Assembly (NCBI GenBank): GCA_042140185.1
Contig: CP159477.1
Span: 310,001-374,000 of the forward strand
Direction: 5' to 3'
Length of the DNA stretch: 64,000 nucleotides
Origin: JANSXG01 sp024743075
GTDB lineage: Bacteria > Planctomycetota > Phycisphaerae > Phycisphaerales > UBA1924
Shown one piece after another: positions 45,690-57,770 of the stretch; position 1 is the first letter of the stretch; each line of letters starts with the position of its first letter. Under the pieces are notes generated by a model. The model ran no database searches. It worked only from the letters and a program-made list of their open reading frames with translations, and had not been told where the DNA came from. The position numbers and the translations under genes are program-made.

Positions 45690-46991
45690 GTGCTCTTCCG
45701 CTCGCTGCTCTGTGCTGTCATCTCCGTCGTCCTCGTGTCCGCTTCGTTCGCGGCTCCCCAACCGAAACAGGCGTCGATTGAAGCCTCCGCCGATCAGGCG
45801 ACGGTGTCAGCCCTGAACGGCGTGACCGTGTTCCTCCGCGACGGACGCGAGTTCACGGGTCGCCTGCTGGAGGAGACGCCGCACAAGATCACGATCGAAA
45901 CGACGATCTCGGGGATCACGGTCGAGATGACGTTCGGCGCGAACGAGGTCCAGTCAATCGAGCGATACGAAGACACCCCCGAACGACCTCGCCAGCCCGA
46001 GCGCGAGCAGGAAGCGTCTGAGGAGGCCGAGGGCGGCTGGGTGCGGGTTCCCGCGCACGGCACGATCGGTGTCGAGCTCACGAAGAACTTCTTCGAGACC
46101 TGCGTCGAGAAGGCGTCAAACGCGAACGCGGAAGTGATCATCTTCGAGCTCAAATCGCCGGGCGGCTACCTCTACAGCCTGGATGAGATCTACGAGGGCT
46201 TACAGAAGGCCGGTGAGGACATCCGCATCATCTTCTACGTGGACGACGAGTGCTTCTCCGCGGCGGCGCTGTTGTGCATTACGTCCGATGCGTTCTTTGT
46301 GGGCCCGAACGCCTCGTTCGGCTCGGCGGTGGTGATTCAGGACAACGACAAGGGCGGCGTTGACGCGGTCAACGCGAAGTACGCCTCGGCGCAAGCCTCG
46401 ATCTGGCGGACGCGCGCCGAGCGCCGGGGGCGTCCGGGGCTTCTGGTCAACGCGATGATGCTGGTCGATACGGAAATCTGGGCGGATAAGTCGCAGTCGC
46501 CCTGGAGACTCTTTACATCCCGCCCCGGCGGTGACAGCCGTGCCGAACTCGTCGTCGGCGACCGCGCGATCCTTTCCATGACCGCGAACGAAGCTGTTTC
46601 GCTCGGCGCGGCGGACGACGCACGCGACAACTTCGACCATCTCCTGCGCGAACTCGATCTGGAGAACCCGGAGCGTGAAGCGGTCAGCGGCGAGAGCCAG
46701 GCGAGGACGATCATCCGGACTCAGCAGCGCCGGATCAACGACCTCGACGGCCGGATCGAGTTCATCAACGAGGTGATCGACCGCATCAACGAGGGGATCG
46801 AAGACGAGTCGATCACGGTCGACTCGTTCCGTCGCGATCTGATCCGGGTGCGCTCGACGCTCGACCGCGTGCGGCGCGAGATGGAGCAGACCGACTATGT
46901 CCGCTTCCACTGCCTCCTGAACGGCCTGACCTACGAGGTGATCGACGAGTACAAGCAGTCCATCGACGAGGCGCTGCGCATGCTGCGCTGA
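45690..46991 (+). CDS. secreted ClpP-fold (S49/NfeD-like) protein
   Basis: A 433-residue exported protein starting at GTG 45690, with GGAGG 7 bases before it. A signal peptide (FRSLLCAVISVVLVSASFA) precedes a short RNA-chaperone-like barrel (VTVFLRDGREFTGRLLEETP). The ClpP/crotonase fold follows with IIFELKSPGGYLYSLDEIYE and the candidate nucleophile Ser in DDECFSAAALLCITSD. From about 330 the protein is a coiled coil (RTQQRRINDLDGRIEFINEV). NfeD-type membrane-integral and OB regions are missing, so activity as a protease is uncertain. No catalytic Lys was assigned. Confidence 0.75.
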   Translation: MLFRSLLCAVISVVLVSASFAAPQPKQASIEASADQATVSALNGVTVFLRDGREFTGRLLEETPHKITIETTISGITVEMTFGANEVQSIERYEDTPERPRQPEREQEASEEAEGGWVRVPAHGTIGVELTKNFFETCVEKASNANAEVIIFELKSPGGYLYSLDEIYEGLQKAGEDIRIIFYVDDECFSAAALLCITSDAFFVGPNASFGSAVVIQDNDKGGVDAVNAKYASAQASIWRTRAERRGRPGLLVNAMMLVDTEIWADKSQSPWRLFTSRPGGDSRAELVVGDRAILSMTANEAVSLGAADDARDNFDHLLRELDLENPEREAVSGESQARTIIRTQQRRINDLDGRIEFINEVIDRINEGIEDESITVDSFRRDLIRVRSTLDRVRREMEQTDYVRFHCLLNGLTYEVIDEYKQSIDEALRMLR

Positions 46992-47001
46992 TCGGCGCTG
47001 C

Positions 47002-47211
47002 TCACTGTTCCCGGTCTGACACTTCGACGGCGTTGCCCGACTCGGGGTCGTAGCGGTAGGTCTTGCCGGGTTCCTCGTTTTTGCAGGCCTTGTGGGTGCC
47101 GTCGCAGAACGGGAAGTTCTTCGTCAGCCCGCAGCCGCAGACGAACACGGGCTTGTCCTGCGGATCGATTCGGACCGGGCCGGTGGCTTCGAAACGGACG
47201 ATTCGTGGCAT
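47002..47211 (-). CDS. CDGSH iron-sulfur domain protein
   Basis: A 69-residue protein with one CDGSH-type 2Fe-2S site: FVCGCGLTKNFPFCDGTHKA, giving C-x-C-x2-(T)-x3-P-x-C-D-G-T-H. Three Cys and one His bind the cluster. The family acts in electron or cluster transfer; the partner here is unknown. Monocistronic, convergent with the ClpP-fold gene. Confidence 0.93.
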   Translation of the reverse strand: MPRIVRFEATGPVRIDPQDKPVFVCGCGLTKNFPFCDGTHKACKNEEPGKTYRYDPESGNAVEVSDREQ

Positions 47212-47274
47212 GGTTCAGGCCTCCTCGGAAGTCATGAATCGAGTCCCGAGGGTATCGGATCCGGGCGGACGCGG

Positions 47275-48324
47275 TCACGCGGGCGATTCGACTTCGCGAA
47301 CAACTTCTCGCAGGGTTTCGAGCCCGGCGGACTGATCGCCGGTCTGCAGGTAGCCGCGCGAGACGACACGGTGCCCACAGACCGGTTCGATGTTCTCGAG
47401 GACGTCTTCGGGGATGCAGTAATCGCGTCCGGACAGGACCGCTCTGGCGCGCGCCGCTTGCGCGAGCGCGAGCGTGCCGCGCGGCGACAGGCCGATGCGG
47501 AGGTCCTTGTGTTCGCGCGTCGCGTTGGCGAGGCGGATGATGTACTGCACGATCTCGTCGGCGATGCGGACGTGGTCGGTCAGGTGCTGCAGGCGGATGA
47601 CGTCCTGGTGGTCCATGACCGGGAGAAGTTCGATCAGGCGAGATTCCGATGGGCGCTGGTTGAGCACCTGTGCTTCGGCCTCCGGCGAGGGGTAGCCGAG
47701 ACTGATCCGCATGAGAAAGCGGTCGAGCTGGTTCTCCGGGAGCAAATAGGTCCCCTCGAACTCGAAGGGGTTCTGGGTCGCGACCACCATGAACGGCTGG
47801 TCGAGGCGGATCACTCGCCCGTCCACTGAGACCGTGGCCTCCTGCATGGATTCGAGCAGGGCCGACTGGGTACGAGGCGTGGTTCGATTGATCTCGTCGG
47901 CGAGCAGGATGTTCGCGAAGATCGGGCCGCGCTTGAACTGGAACTCGCCGGACTTCGAGTCGTAGACGGAGACGCCGAGGACATCGGCGGGGAGCATGTC
48001 CGGCGTGAGTTGGACGCGGCTGAAGCTGCAGTCGAGGGAGCGGGCGAGCGCGGTTGCCAGCACGGTCTTGCCGACGCCCGGCACATCCTCGATCAGGACG
48101 TGGCCCCTGGCCAGCAGGCAGACGATCAGGCGATCGATCGCGTCGACGTTGCCAATGTAGACCTGCCGGATGTTCTCGCGGAGTCGCTCGATGCGTTCCC
48201 GGGCTTCATCGGCCGTGAGGTCGGGCTCCCCGAGGGTTTCGGCTCGGGTGGGCTCGGGCTGGTCGGTTTGGATGCCGGTCATGCGTTGTCCTGGGTCCGA
48301 ATCGTGAGGATGCGAGCGGTGCAT
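47275..48324 (-). CDS. MoxR-family AAA ATPase
   Basis: A chaperone-like AAA+ ATPase of the MoxR group, 349 residues. Walker A EDVPGVGKTVLATALARSL, Walker B ILLADEINR, sensor region MVVATQNPFEFEGTYLLPEN and the C-terminal lid LSPRGTLALAQAARARA. MoxR genes usually travel with DUF58 and VWA genes; none is adjacent here. Two ATGs (48324 and 48282) both have ribosome-site-like sequences; the longer is given. Confidence 0.92.
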   Translation of the reverse strand: MHRSHPHDSDPGQRMTGIQTDQPEPTRAETLGEPDLTADEARERIERLRENIRQVYIGNVDAIDRLIVCLLARGHVLIEDVPGVGKTVLATALARSLDCSFSRVQLTPDMLPADVLGVSVYDSKSGEFQFKRGPIFANILLADEINRTTPRTQSALLESMQEATVSVDGRVIRLDQPFMVVATQNPFEFEGTYLLPENQLDRFLMRISLGYPSPEAEAQVLNQRPSESRLIELLPVMDHQDVIRLQHLTDHVRIADEIVQYIIRLANATREHKDLRIGLSPRGTLALAQAARARAVLSGRDYCIPEDVLENIEPVCGHRVVSRGYLQTGDQSAGLETLREVVREVESPA

Positions 48325-48351
48325 GGTCGTCTCCGCGTAAACTTTTAGCCA

Positions 48352-49407
48352 GTGATACGCTCAGAAGACGAGTCCCGATCCGATGAAGTCGCCGTTTCCG
48401 GTGATTCTTCCGCAGATTCTGGGAATTCGCTGCGTGATGGCAGCGCTCGCGTGGACCAGTCGCTGCGTGGATCACTGCCGTGCTTCGTCTGCGGGTACGA
48501 ATTGAAGGGCCTCTCGATCCGGTCGGTCTGCCCGGAGTGTGGCACGGCGGTGCGAGGCACGATTCTCTATCGGGTCGATCCGCGTGCGGACGAGTTCAAG
48601 CCGATCCGCTGGCCTCTGGTCACGGCGTGGGGGATCCGTTTCTGGGGTACCGGGGCGGCGACCGCGGCGATCGCGCTCTGGGTTCTGCGTCTGAGCGAGG
48701 TCAGCGGCTTCACCGGTCGCCGATCGGGCGCGGACTCGATTTGGTCGGTGCTTTCTGTGGTCGCAATCCTCGGCAGCGCCCTGGGTGCGTCCATGATGAT
48801 CCGCCCGCACCGATGGACGGCGTCGGCCAAGTCGATCCTCGCGGCGATCGGGGTCGGGTGGTACGCGATCGTGATCATGGGCATGCTCATCGTGATCCGG
48901 TCAGACATCGACAAAGTCCCGGCCTACGGACACGAGCGTTCGCTCGACGCGATGCGCGAGATCGGACGCATGGTCTTCGGCGTCGGCGTGCTCGGGGTGC
49001 TTTTGTGCATGCGCCCGATCGCTCGCGAACTGGTCAAGCGATCGCTGGCGCTTCGGACCGGGCGGGTCGACCGCCAGACGATTCTCGCGATGAGCGCGGT
49101 CGTGGGAGTCGGCATCCTCGGCGACGCGATCCGCTGGGCCGTTGCCACCGACCTGTTCGGGGCCGGTGGGGGCGTGCTGGACTTCATCGGTCGTCTTCTG
49201 GTGGTGCTCAGTTCGATGCTGCTCACGCTGGGGCTCGTCAGCGCGGCGGTGGACTCATGGCGGATCAGCAATGCCATCCTGACCCCCAGCCCATCGCTGT
49301 CGGACATCTTCGGCGAGGCGGAGCCTGCCACTTCGGCAGCCGGAAGCACGCCGCAGGCCGGCCTGTCAGAGGACGGCGGGCCGGCGGAGCCGTCGTTTCA
49401 GGCGTAA
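48352..49407 (+). CDS. zinc-ribbon polytopic membrane protein
   Basis: A protein of 351 residues I cannot name. After an acidic Ser-rich leader comes a zinc ribbon, CFVCGYELKGLSIRSVCPEC, then six membrane helices (about 88-110, 126-147, 158-180, 203-219, 240-262, 268-298) and a disordered tail. The ribbon type recurs at 56364 and 56822 and is common in planctomycete membrane proteins. The GTG at 48352 has no clear ribosome site; a GTG at 48451 just before the ribbon is an alternative. It is divergent from moxR with only 27 bases between. Confidence 0.7.
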   Translation: MIRSEDESRSDEVAVSGDSSADSGNSLRDGSARVDQSLRGSLPCFVCGYELKGLSIRSVCPECGTAVRGTILYRVDPRADEFKPIRWPLVTAWGIRFWGTGAATAAIALWVLRLSEVSGFTGRRSGADSIWSVLSVVAILGSALGASMMIRPHRWTASAKSILAAIGVGWYAIVIMGMLIVIRSDIDKVPAYGHERSLDAMREIGRMVFGVGVLGVLLCMRPIARELVKRSLALRTGRVDRQTILAMSAVVGVGILGDAIRWAVATDLFGAGGGVLDFIGRLLVVLSSMLLTLGLVSAAVDSWRISNAILTPSPSLSDIFGEAEPATSAAGSTPQAGLSEDGGPAEPSFQA

Positions 49408-49593
49408 ATCACTATATGGCAGCGATTTAAGTGTCGGGTCGTGTTGGCATCGCGGTTGTAGTTGTTCTGCGGAGGCGATCGTGCGCGACACGCGCATCGC
49501 CCTTCGAACCGAACCATCGCCCGCTCGCGGGCACAAAATCACCCGTCTCGGGCGACGCCACGTCGCCCACCTGAGCCCTGGAGAAAAGCAGAC

Positions 49594-51354
<1,761 letters not shown>

Positions 51355-51392
51355 GCCCGCGCTGATCGCACCAGCCACCGAACGGAGCACGC

Positions 51393-51968
51393 ATGTCCCA
51401 CGCACGATCCATCGATCTCGGTCGCGAAGACGAACTCGTTCCCTGGAGCGAGTGGTTCCGTCGCGCCGCGACCTCGATGGAGCAGGTGCTCAGGGCATTG
51501 CCGGCGCCCGAGCCAAAGCCCGATCAGCCCAGCACACCCCGCTGGGTGTTTCGGGTCACGCTCATCGATGGTCGGGAGTTCGCCATCACGCAGGTCTCGA
51601 CGCACATCAGTCGCGGACGGTGTTTCCTCGGTGAGAACCGCTGGGACGTCGGCCCGACCAAGCGTGAGGTGACCGAGTCCGCCGGCAAGGTGGCCTCGAT
51701 CATCAACGCCGGCAGCCCCATCTGCGACGTCATCACCGGCTACACGATGATGGGCAACGGCAACGATGGGCTTCCGACCGTGCTCAACGTCCCGCCCCAC
51801 ATGATCGCGAGCGTCGAAGGCGTGCTGCTCCCGCAGCGCCCGGCGACGAGCAAGAAGGAAGACGAGTCTGAACCGTTCGGCTTCGCCCGATGGGCGGCTC
51901 AGCAGAACCAGCACGACCCGAAGCTCACCGAAGTGGAAGAGACCGGGCTCAACGAAGGGGCGGACTAG
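51393..51968 (+). CDS. unknown protein between groEL1 and groES
   Basis: A 191-residue protein I do not recognise. It has an acidic N-terminal helix (DELVPWSEWFRRAATSMEQV), a Pro-rich linker and a compact beta-rich middle, RWVFRVTLIDGREFAITQVS then ISRGRCFLGENRWDVGPTKR. No membrane segment is seen. It sits 38 bases after groEL1 and 70 bases before groES, so it is very likely co-expressed with the chaperonins; a cofactor or client role is speculation. Confidence 0.75.
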   Translation: MSHARSIDLGREDELVPWSEWFRRAATSMEQVLRALPAPEPKPDQPSTPRWVFRVTLIDGREFAITQVSTHISRGRCFLGENRWDVGPTKREVTESAGKVASIINAGSPICDVITGYTMMGNGNDGLPTVLNVPPHMIASVEGVLLPQRPATSKKEDESEPFGFARWAAQQNQHDPKLTEVEETGLNEGAD

Positions 51969-52038
51969 TCCGCCCGCCTTACACGACAAAACCAAACCAC
52001 AACACGCATCACGCGTTTGCATCACGGAGAACACAGCA

Positions 52039-52332
52039 ATGGCAGTCAAGCCCCTCGAAGATCGCATCCTCGTCAAGCCCGATGAACCCGAAACCCGCAC
52101 CGCCTCTGGCCTCTACCTGCCCGAGTCCAGCAAGGAGCGCCCGATGACCGGCAAGGTCGTCGCTGCCGGCCCCGGCAAGCGCCTCGAGAACGGCAACCTC
52201 GCCAAGCCGTCGGTCAAGAAGGGCGACACCGTGGTGTTCGGCAAGTACGCCGGCACCGAAGTCGAGATCAAGGGCGAGAGCCACATGATCATGCGTGAGT
52301 CCGAACTGCTCGGCATCCTCGAGAAAAACTGA
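52039..52332 (+). CDS. groS: co-chaperonin GroES
   Basis: The 97-residue lid of GroEL. Motifs: VKPLEDRILVKPDEPETRTA, GLYLPESSKERPMTGKVVAA, KGDTVVFGKYAGTEVEIKGE. The mobile loop (residues about 17-32) has ETRTASGLYLPESS, as in other GroES. It is the only groES in the window and must serve one or both GroELs flanking it. Confidence 0.97.
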   Translation: MAVKPLEDRILVKPDEPETRTASGLYLPESSKERPMTGKVVAAGPGKRLENGNLAKPSVKKGDTVVFGKYAGTEVEIKGESHMIMRESELLGILEKN

Positions 52333-52391
52333 TTCTCGAGCACCCGAACGACTGACTCCCCACTGATCAATACACGAGAAGGATCTACACC

Positions 52392-54005
<1,614 letters not shown>

Positions 54006-54032
54006 TCGATTCGTCCTTCCGAACGACCTCCC

Positions 54033-54066
54033 CGGTCCCGACCGTGAAAGCGGGCGGGACCGTTTC
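54033..54066 (+). terminator. terminator-like hairpin after groEL2
   Basis: CGGTCCCG (54033-54040) pairs with CGGGACCG (54055-54062), followed by TTTC. The T tract is short, so termination may be partial before dnaJ. Confidence 0.55.
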
Positions 54067-54110
54067 ATGATCCGCACGACGACCCCAAGCGTTCCACGGA
54101 CGGGCAGCCG

Positions 54111-55265
54111 ATGACCACCACCCGCGACTACTACGAAGTACTCAACATCGAGCGCACCGCCGATGGTGACGAGATCAAGCGGGCGTATCGCCGGCTGGCG
54201 ATGAAGTACCACCCGGATCGCAACCCGGGCGACGCCGAGGCCGAGCGGGCGTTCAAGGAGTGCGCCGAGGCCTACGAGGTGCTCTCCGACGAGCAGAAGC
54301 GCAAGGTCTACGACCAGTACGGCCACTCCGGCCTCAAGGGCGGCATGGGCGGCGCCACCGCCACCCACGGCTTCACCAACATCGAAGACATCTTCTCGAT
54401 GTTCGGCGACATCTTCGGCGGCATGGGCGGACGCCCGGGCGCCGGCGGTCGTCGCGGCCCCGCTCGCGGCTACGACCTCGAAACCGAAGTCGAAATCTCC
54501 CTCGCCGAAGTCCTCACCGGCACCCAGGTCGATGTCGAGTTCACCCGCCTCGACGTATGCCAGACCTGTTCCGGATCGGGCGCCAAGCCCGGTTCGACGC
54601 CCGTCACCTGCGAGACCTGCGCCGGGCACGGCCAGGTTGTCCAGACGGGTTTCGGCGGCATGTTCCGCATGCAGACCACCTGCCCCGCCTGCAAGGGACG
54701 GGGCAAGACCATCAAGGACAAGTGCTCCGACTGCCACGGCAAGGGGCGCGTGCCGCGCAAACGCAAACTCTCGGTCAACATCCCGCCCGGCATCCGCGAC
54801 GGCCAAGCGGTCCGCGTCGGGGGCGAGGGCGAACCGCCGGGCCCCGAGATCTCACCCGACGGCTCGGGCATGCGAGGCGACCTGCACGTGGTCGTGCGCG
54901 TCGAGGAGCATGAGGTCTTCAAGCGCGACGGCGACCACCTCATCATCGAGATGCCCATCAGCTACTCGCAGGCGGCGCTCGGCGCACACCTCGATGTGCC
55001 GACGCTCAGCGAGCAGGCGTCGATCGTTATCCCCAAAGGCACGCAGCACGGCGCGGTGTTCCGCGTCGAGGGCGCGGGCCTGCCCAACCTCCGTTCCAAA
55101 CGCCGCGGCGATGTGATCGTCGTTGTCGAGATCGAAGTCCCCAAGAAGCTCGGCTCGCGACAGGAAGAGATCCTGCGCGAACTCGCCGAACTCGAGGGCG
55201 AGGGAGGCATCCTCCCGCGCAAGGACGGCTTCTGGAGCAAGGTAAAAGACCTGCTCGGAAGCTGA
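54111..55265 (+). CDS. dnaJ: chaperone DnaJ
   Basis: The Hsp40 co-chaperone of DnaK, 384 residues. J domain with KYHPDRNPGDAEAERAFKE, including HPD; a Gly/Phe region with GGMGGRPGAGG; four zinc-binding repeats CQTCSGSG, CETCAGHG, CPACKGRG and CSDCHGKG; and a C-terminal substrate domain. It is followed by grpE, but no dnaK is in the window, which is unusual. Confidence 0.96.
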   Translation: MTTTRDYYEVLNIERTADGDEIKRAYRRLAMKYHPDRNPGDAEAERAFKECAEAYEVLSDEQKRKVYDQYGHSGLKGGMGGATATHGFTNIEDIFSMFGDIFGGMGGRPGAGGRRGPARGYDLETEVEISLAEVLTGTQVDVEFTRLDVCQTCSGSGAKPGSTPVTCETCAGHGQVVQTGFGGMFRMQTTCPACKGRGKTIKDKCSDCHGKGRVPRKRKLSVNIPPGIRDGQAVRVGGEGEPPGPEISPDGSGMRGDLHVVVRVEEHEVFKRDGDHLIIEMPISYSQAALGAHLDVPTLSEQASIVIPKGTQHGAVFRVEGAGLPNLRSKRRGDVIVVVEIEVPKKLGSRQEEILRELAELEGEGGILPRKDGFWSKVKDLLGS

Positions 55266-55301
55266 CGGGCCCACCACACTTTCCCCAGCCAAGCACCCAC
55301 C

Positions 55302-56012
55302 ATGAACGACCAGAACCAACAGCCCAGCGACAAGCAGACGAAGAAGCGCGCCAAGGAACTGCGCGATCGCCTGAACGAACTCGCCGCCGAAAACGAATCC
55401 GCGCAGACCGAAATGGACCAGATCCAGCAGGAACTGGCCGAGATCGACGGCGAATCGCTCGACGGCGAGTCGATGCCCGTCGACCCGTCCGAAGCCCTCC
55501 GCGCCGACCTCCTCGCCGCGGAGAGCAACTACCACCGGGCGCTGGCCGACCTGCAGAACTACAAGCGGATCTCCGGCGAGAACGAGAAGCGTGCTCGCGA
55601 AGCCGGCAAGGCCAGCGTGCTCGAAACGCTCGTCAGCGTGCTCGACACCTTCGACATGGCCATGAAGATGGACCCGGAGAAGACCCCGGCCTCGGCGATC
55701 ATGCAGGGCATCGAGATGATCCGCTCTGAAATGATGCGCGGCCTGTCGCAGGTCGGCTTCACCGCGATCAGCCCGAGCACCGGCGACGAGTTCGACCCGA
55801 ACCGGCACGAGGCTGTCGAGCGCGTCGAGTCCGACGAAGTGGAACCCGGCTCGGTCGTCGAACTCAAGCAGTCCGGCTATGCCCTGCAGACGCGCGTGCT
55901 CCGCCCGGCCAAGGTTACCGTTTCCGCCGCCAATGAAGAGCAGCAGACCGTCCCGAGCGACGCCGGCAATAACGACGAAAGCGCCGACCAGTCCGGCGCC
56001 GAGCGCGAGTAA
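55302..56012 (+). CDS. grpE: nucleotide exchange factor GrpE
   Basis: GrpE exchanges nucleotides on DnaK. The 236-residue protein starts with a long acidic coiled coil (KKRAKELRDRLNELAAENES), then YHRALADLQNYKRISGENEK and FDPNRHEAVERVESDEVEPG, which are the family hallmarks, and an acidic tail. It starts 37 bases after dnaJ. Confidence 0.94.
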   Translation: MNDQNQQPSDKQTKKRAKELRDRLNELAAENESAQTEMDQIQQELAEIDGESLDGESMPVDPSEALRADLLAAESNYHRALADLQNYKRISGENEKRAREAGKASVLETLVSVLDTFDMAMKMDPEKTPASAIMQGIEMIRSEMMRGLSQVGFTAISPSTGDEFDPNRHEAVERVESDEVEPGSVVELKQSGYALQTRVLRPAKVTVSAANEEQQTVPSDAGNNDESADQSGAERE

Positions 56013-56017
56013 CCCGC

Positions 56018-56347
56018 ATGCCTACCTACGAATACCGCTGCAACGCCTGCGAGCACCAGTTCGAAGAGTTCCAGTCCATGAGCGCGAAGCCGCTCAAGAA
56101 GTGCCCCGAGTGCGGCAAGCTCAAACTCGAGCGCCTCATCGGCACAGGAGCGGGCGTGATCTTCAAGGGCTCGGGCTTCTACGAGACCGACTACCGCAGC
56201 GAGTCCTACAAGAAGGCCGCCAAGGCCGACTCCGAGAGCAGCAAGAGCGACTCGAAGTCAGAATCCAAGACCGAGAGCAAGTCGGATTCGTCGAAGAAGA
56301 GCGGGACGAAGAGCAAGGCGGCGAAGTCGACGACGAAATCAGATTGA
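56018..56347 (+). CDS. FmdB-family zinc-ribbon protein
   Basis: A 109-residue protein with the FmdB-type zinc ribbon: MPTYEYRCNACEHQFEEFQS and KPLKKCPECGKLKLERLIGT, then FKGSGFYETDY. After residue 66 it is a charged Ser/Lys/Glu tract (KSDSKSESKTESKSDSSK). Such small ribbons may regulate transcription or translation; the role is not known. It is 6 bases downstream of grpE, so probably co-transcribed. Confidence 0.9.
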   Translation: MPTYEYRCNACEHQFEEFQSMSAKPLKKCPECGKLKLERLIGTGAGVIFKGSGFYETDYRSESYKKAAKADSESSKSDSKSESKTESKSDSSKKSGTKSKAAKSTTKSD

Positions 56348-56363
56348 GACAGGCAGAGCCCGA

Positions 56364-56825
56364 ATGAAATGGCTGTGGAGACTGATGTACTCCGAGTACC
56401 ACTTCGTTGCCAGCGATGAGGACCTCGAGCGTCGAGTTCGCGCAGCCGTTGTGAGACCGGGCGTCGGCACCCTCAAACTGATGGCGCAGATGCTTGTGTT
56501 TTGCGGTGTTCCGGTCTACATCTTCGTGTTGTTTTTCCTGTCGCGCATACAGCAAAATCCTGGCCTGTCCCCAGCGTTACTGCCGTTGTGGGTGATGCTG
56601 ATTTCACTCGTGTCGGGCACCGTCGTCCTGTACCTCACTCGGAAGTCAAGGAACCGGGTGTTCCGCCGCGCCCTCATCCGGTGCGGCGTTCCCGTCTGCG
56701 TGAGATGCGGATACGACCTCGCCGAGAGCGATGCTTCTGAGGCATGCCCGGAGTGCGGTGCGCAGTTCTCGAAGTCGGACCACCCCGCCGACAAAGCCTC
56801 GACCGCAGAAGCCTCCAAACCATGA
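56364..56825 (+). CDS. zinc-ribbon membrane protein A of a tandem pair
   Basis: A 153-residue protein of unknown function. Two membrane helices (about 38-58 and 71-92) are followed by RRALIRCGVPVCVRCGYDLA and EACPECGAQF, a four-Cys ribbon. The N-terminus reads MYSEYHFVASDEDLERRVRA. It is homologous to the next gene over its length. The reading overlaps the start of the next gene by four bases. Confidence 0.75.
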   Translation: MKWLWRLMYSEYHFVASDEDLERRVRAAVVRPGVGTLKLMAQMLVFCGVPVYIFVLFFLSRIQQNPGLSPALLPLWVMLISLVSGTVVLYLTRKSRNRVFRRALIRCGVPVCVRCGYDLAESDASEACPECGAQFSKSDHPADKASTAEASKP

Positions 56826-57283
56826 ACCGCGTCCAGCGCTGGCTCTACCCCGAACTCGCTGTCGTTGCCGATCAACGCGATCTCGAGTTCAAGGTTCGCG
56901 AACTCATCAATCGCGAGAACCTCTCGCCCAAACGCGAGGCGCTCAAGCGATCCATCCCGTTCGCTCTCGCCTTCCTGCTCGTCTACTTCGCCATCTGGTG
57001 GACGCTCCCGCGCCTGCATTTCGTGCCGCCGGTTGTGCCGCGGATCGCGCCCGGCGTGCTCGCGCTCGCCGGCGGCTGGTCGATCGTGCTCGTGAACCGC
57101 AGCGCGCGCCGTAGGGCCATCCGACGCGCCATGGTCCGCTGCGGCATCCCGATCTGCGTGCCCTGCGGCTACGACCTCTCGAAAACCGATCCGAGCGACC
57201 CCTGCCCCGAGTGCGGCAGCCCGTATCCTGAACTGGGCGACCCCGCCACCGCCCTGCGACTGGACCCGAAGGACAGCAACTGA
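56822..57283 (+). CDS. zinc-ribbon membrane protein B of a tandem pair
   Basis: A 153-residue paralogue of the preceding gene: RWLYPELAVVADQRDLEFKV, two helices (about 46-64 and 72-88) and RAMVRCGIPICVPCGYDLSK followed by CPECGSPY. ATG overlaps the previous stop (ATGA), and its stop overlaps the presumed start of acpS. The pair may form a heteromeric membrane complex (inference). The same ribbon occurs at 48352. Confidence 0.75.
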   Translation: MNRVQRWLYPELAVVADQRDLEFKVRELINRENLSPKREALKRSIPFALAFLLVYFAIWWTLPRLHFVPPVVPRIAPGVLALAGGWSIVLVNRSARRRAIRRAMVRCGIPICVPCGYDLSKTDPSDPCPECGSPYPELGDPATALRLDPKDSN

Positions 57284-57711
57284 CCGACCAACCCGCCATC
57301 CTCGCCCACGGCATCGACCTCATCGAGGTCGAGCGCATCGCGCGCATGCTCGCCGAGCACCCCGAGCGCTTCCGCGACCGGGTGTTCACGCCGGACGAGA
57401 TCGCTTATTGCGAGGCCAGCCGCAAGCGCGCCGCCGAGCACTTCGCCGCCCGGTTCGCCGCGAAGGAGGCCGTGCTCAAGGCGCTCGGCACCGGCTGGCG
57501 CGACGGCATCGCCTGGACGGACATCGAGGTCCGGCGCGACCCGGCCGGAGCCCCCTCGATCCGGCTGTCCGGCGAGGCCCAGCGGATCGCCGAGTCGAAA
57601 GGCATCACCGGCTGGCTGATCAGCATCAGCCACACCGCGTCGCTCGCTCAGTCGTCCGTGATCGGGACGGGGAACGCGACCGGTTCCGGGAATGCCGGTA
57701 GCATCGGGTGA
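57280..57711 (+). CDS. acpS: holo-(acyl-carrier-protein) synthase, apparent CTG start
   Basis: AcpS transfers phosphopantetheine to acyl carrier protein. Family motifs: HGIDLIEVERIARMLAEHPE, FTPDEIAYCEASRKRAAEHF and ARFAAKEAVLKALGTGWRDG, with the Asp and Glu that bind Mg. No ATG/GTG/TTG stands before the essential GIDLIEV motif (the first ATG, 57346, is too late), but a CTG at 57280 overlaps the previous stop (CTGA) and has AAGGA 8 bases upstream. I take this CTG as start, giving 143 residues; a missing base here is the alternative. The tail after SHTASLAQSSVIG is low complexity. Confidence 0.85.
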   Translation: MTDQPAILAHGIDLIEVERIARMLAEHPERFRDRVFTPDEIAYCEASRKRAAEHFAARFAAKEAVLKALGTGWRDGIAWTDIEVRRDPAGAPSIRLSGEAQRIAESKGITGWLISISHTASLAQSSVIGTGNATGSGNAGSIG

Positions 57712-57770
57712 GTCCGATAGTCTCCGGATTTGCTTTGATCTTGAACCCCGCCCGGTGATAATGCCCAGCC

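Noticed and set aside
49408..49593. A CIRCE operator or sigma-32 promoter before groEL1
   Set aside because: I found neither the TTAGCACTC inverted repeat nor the CTTGAA/CCCCAT boxes.
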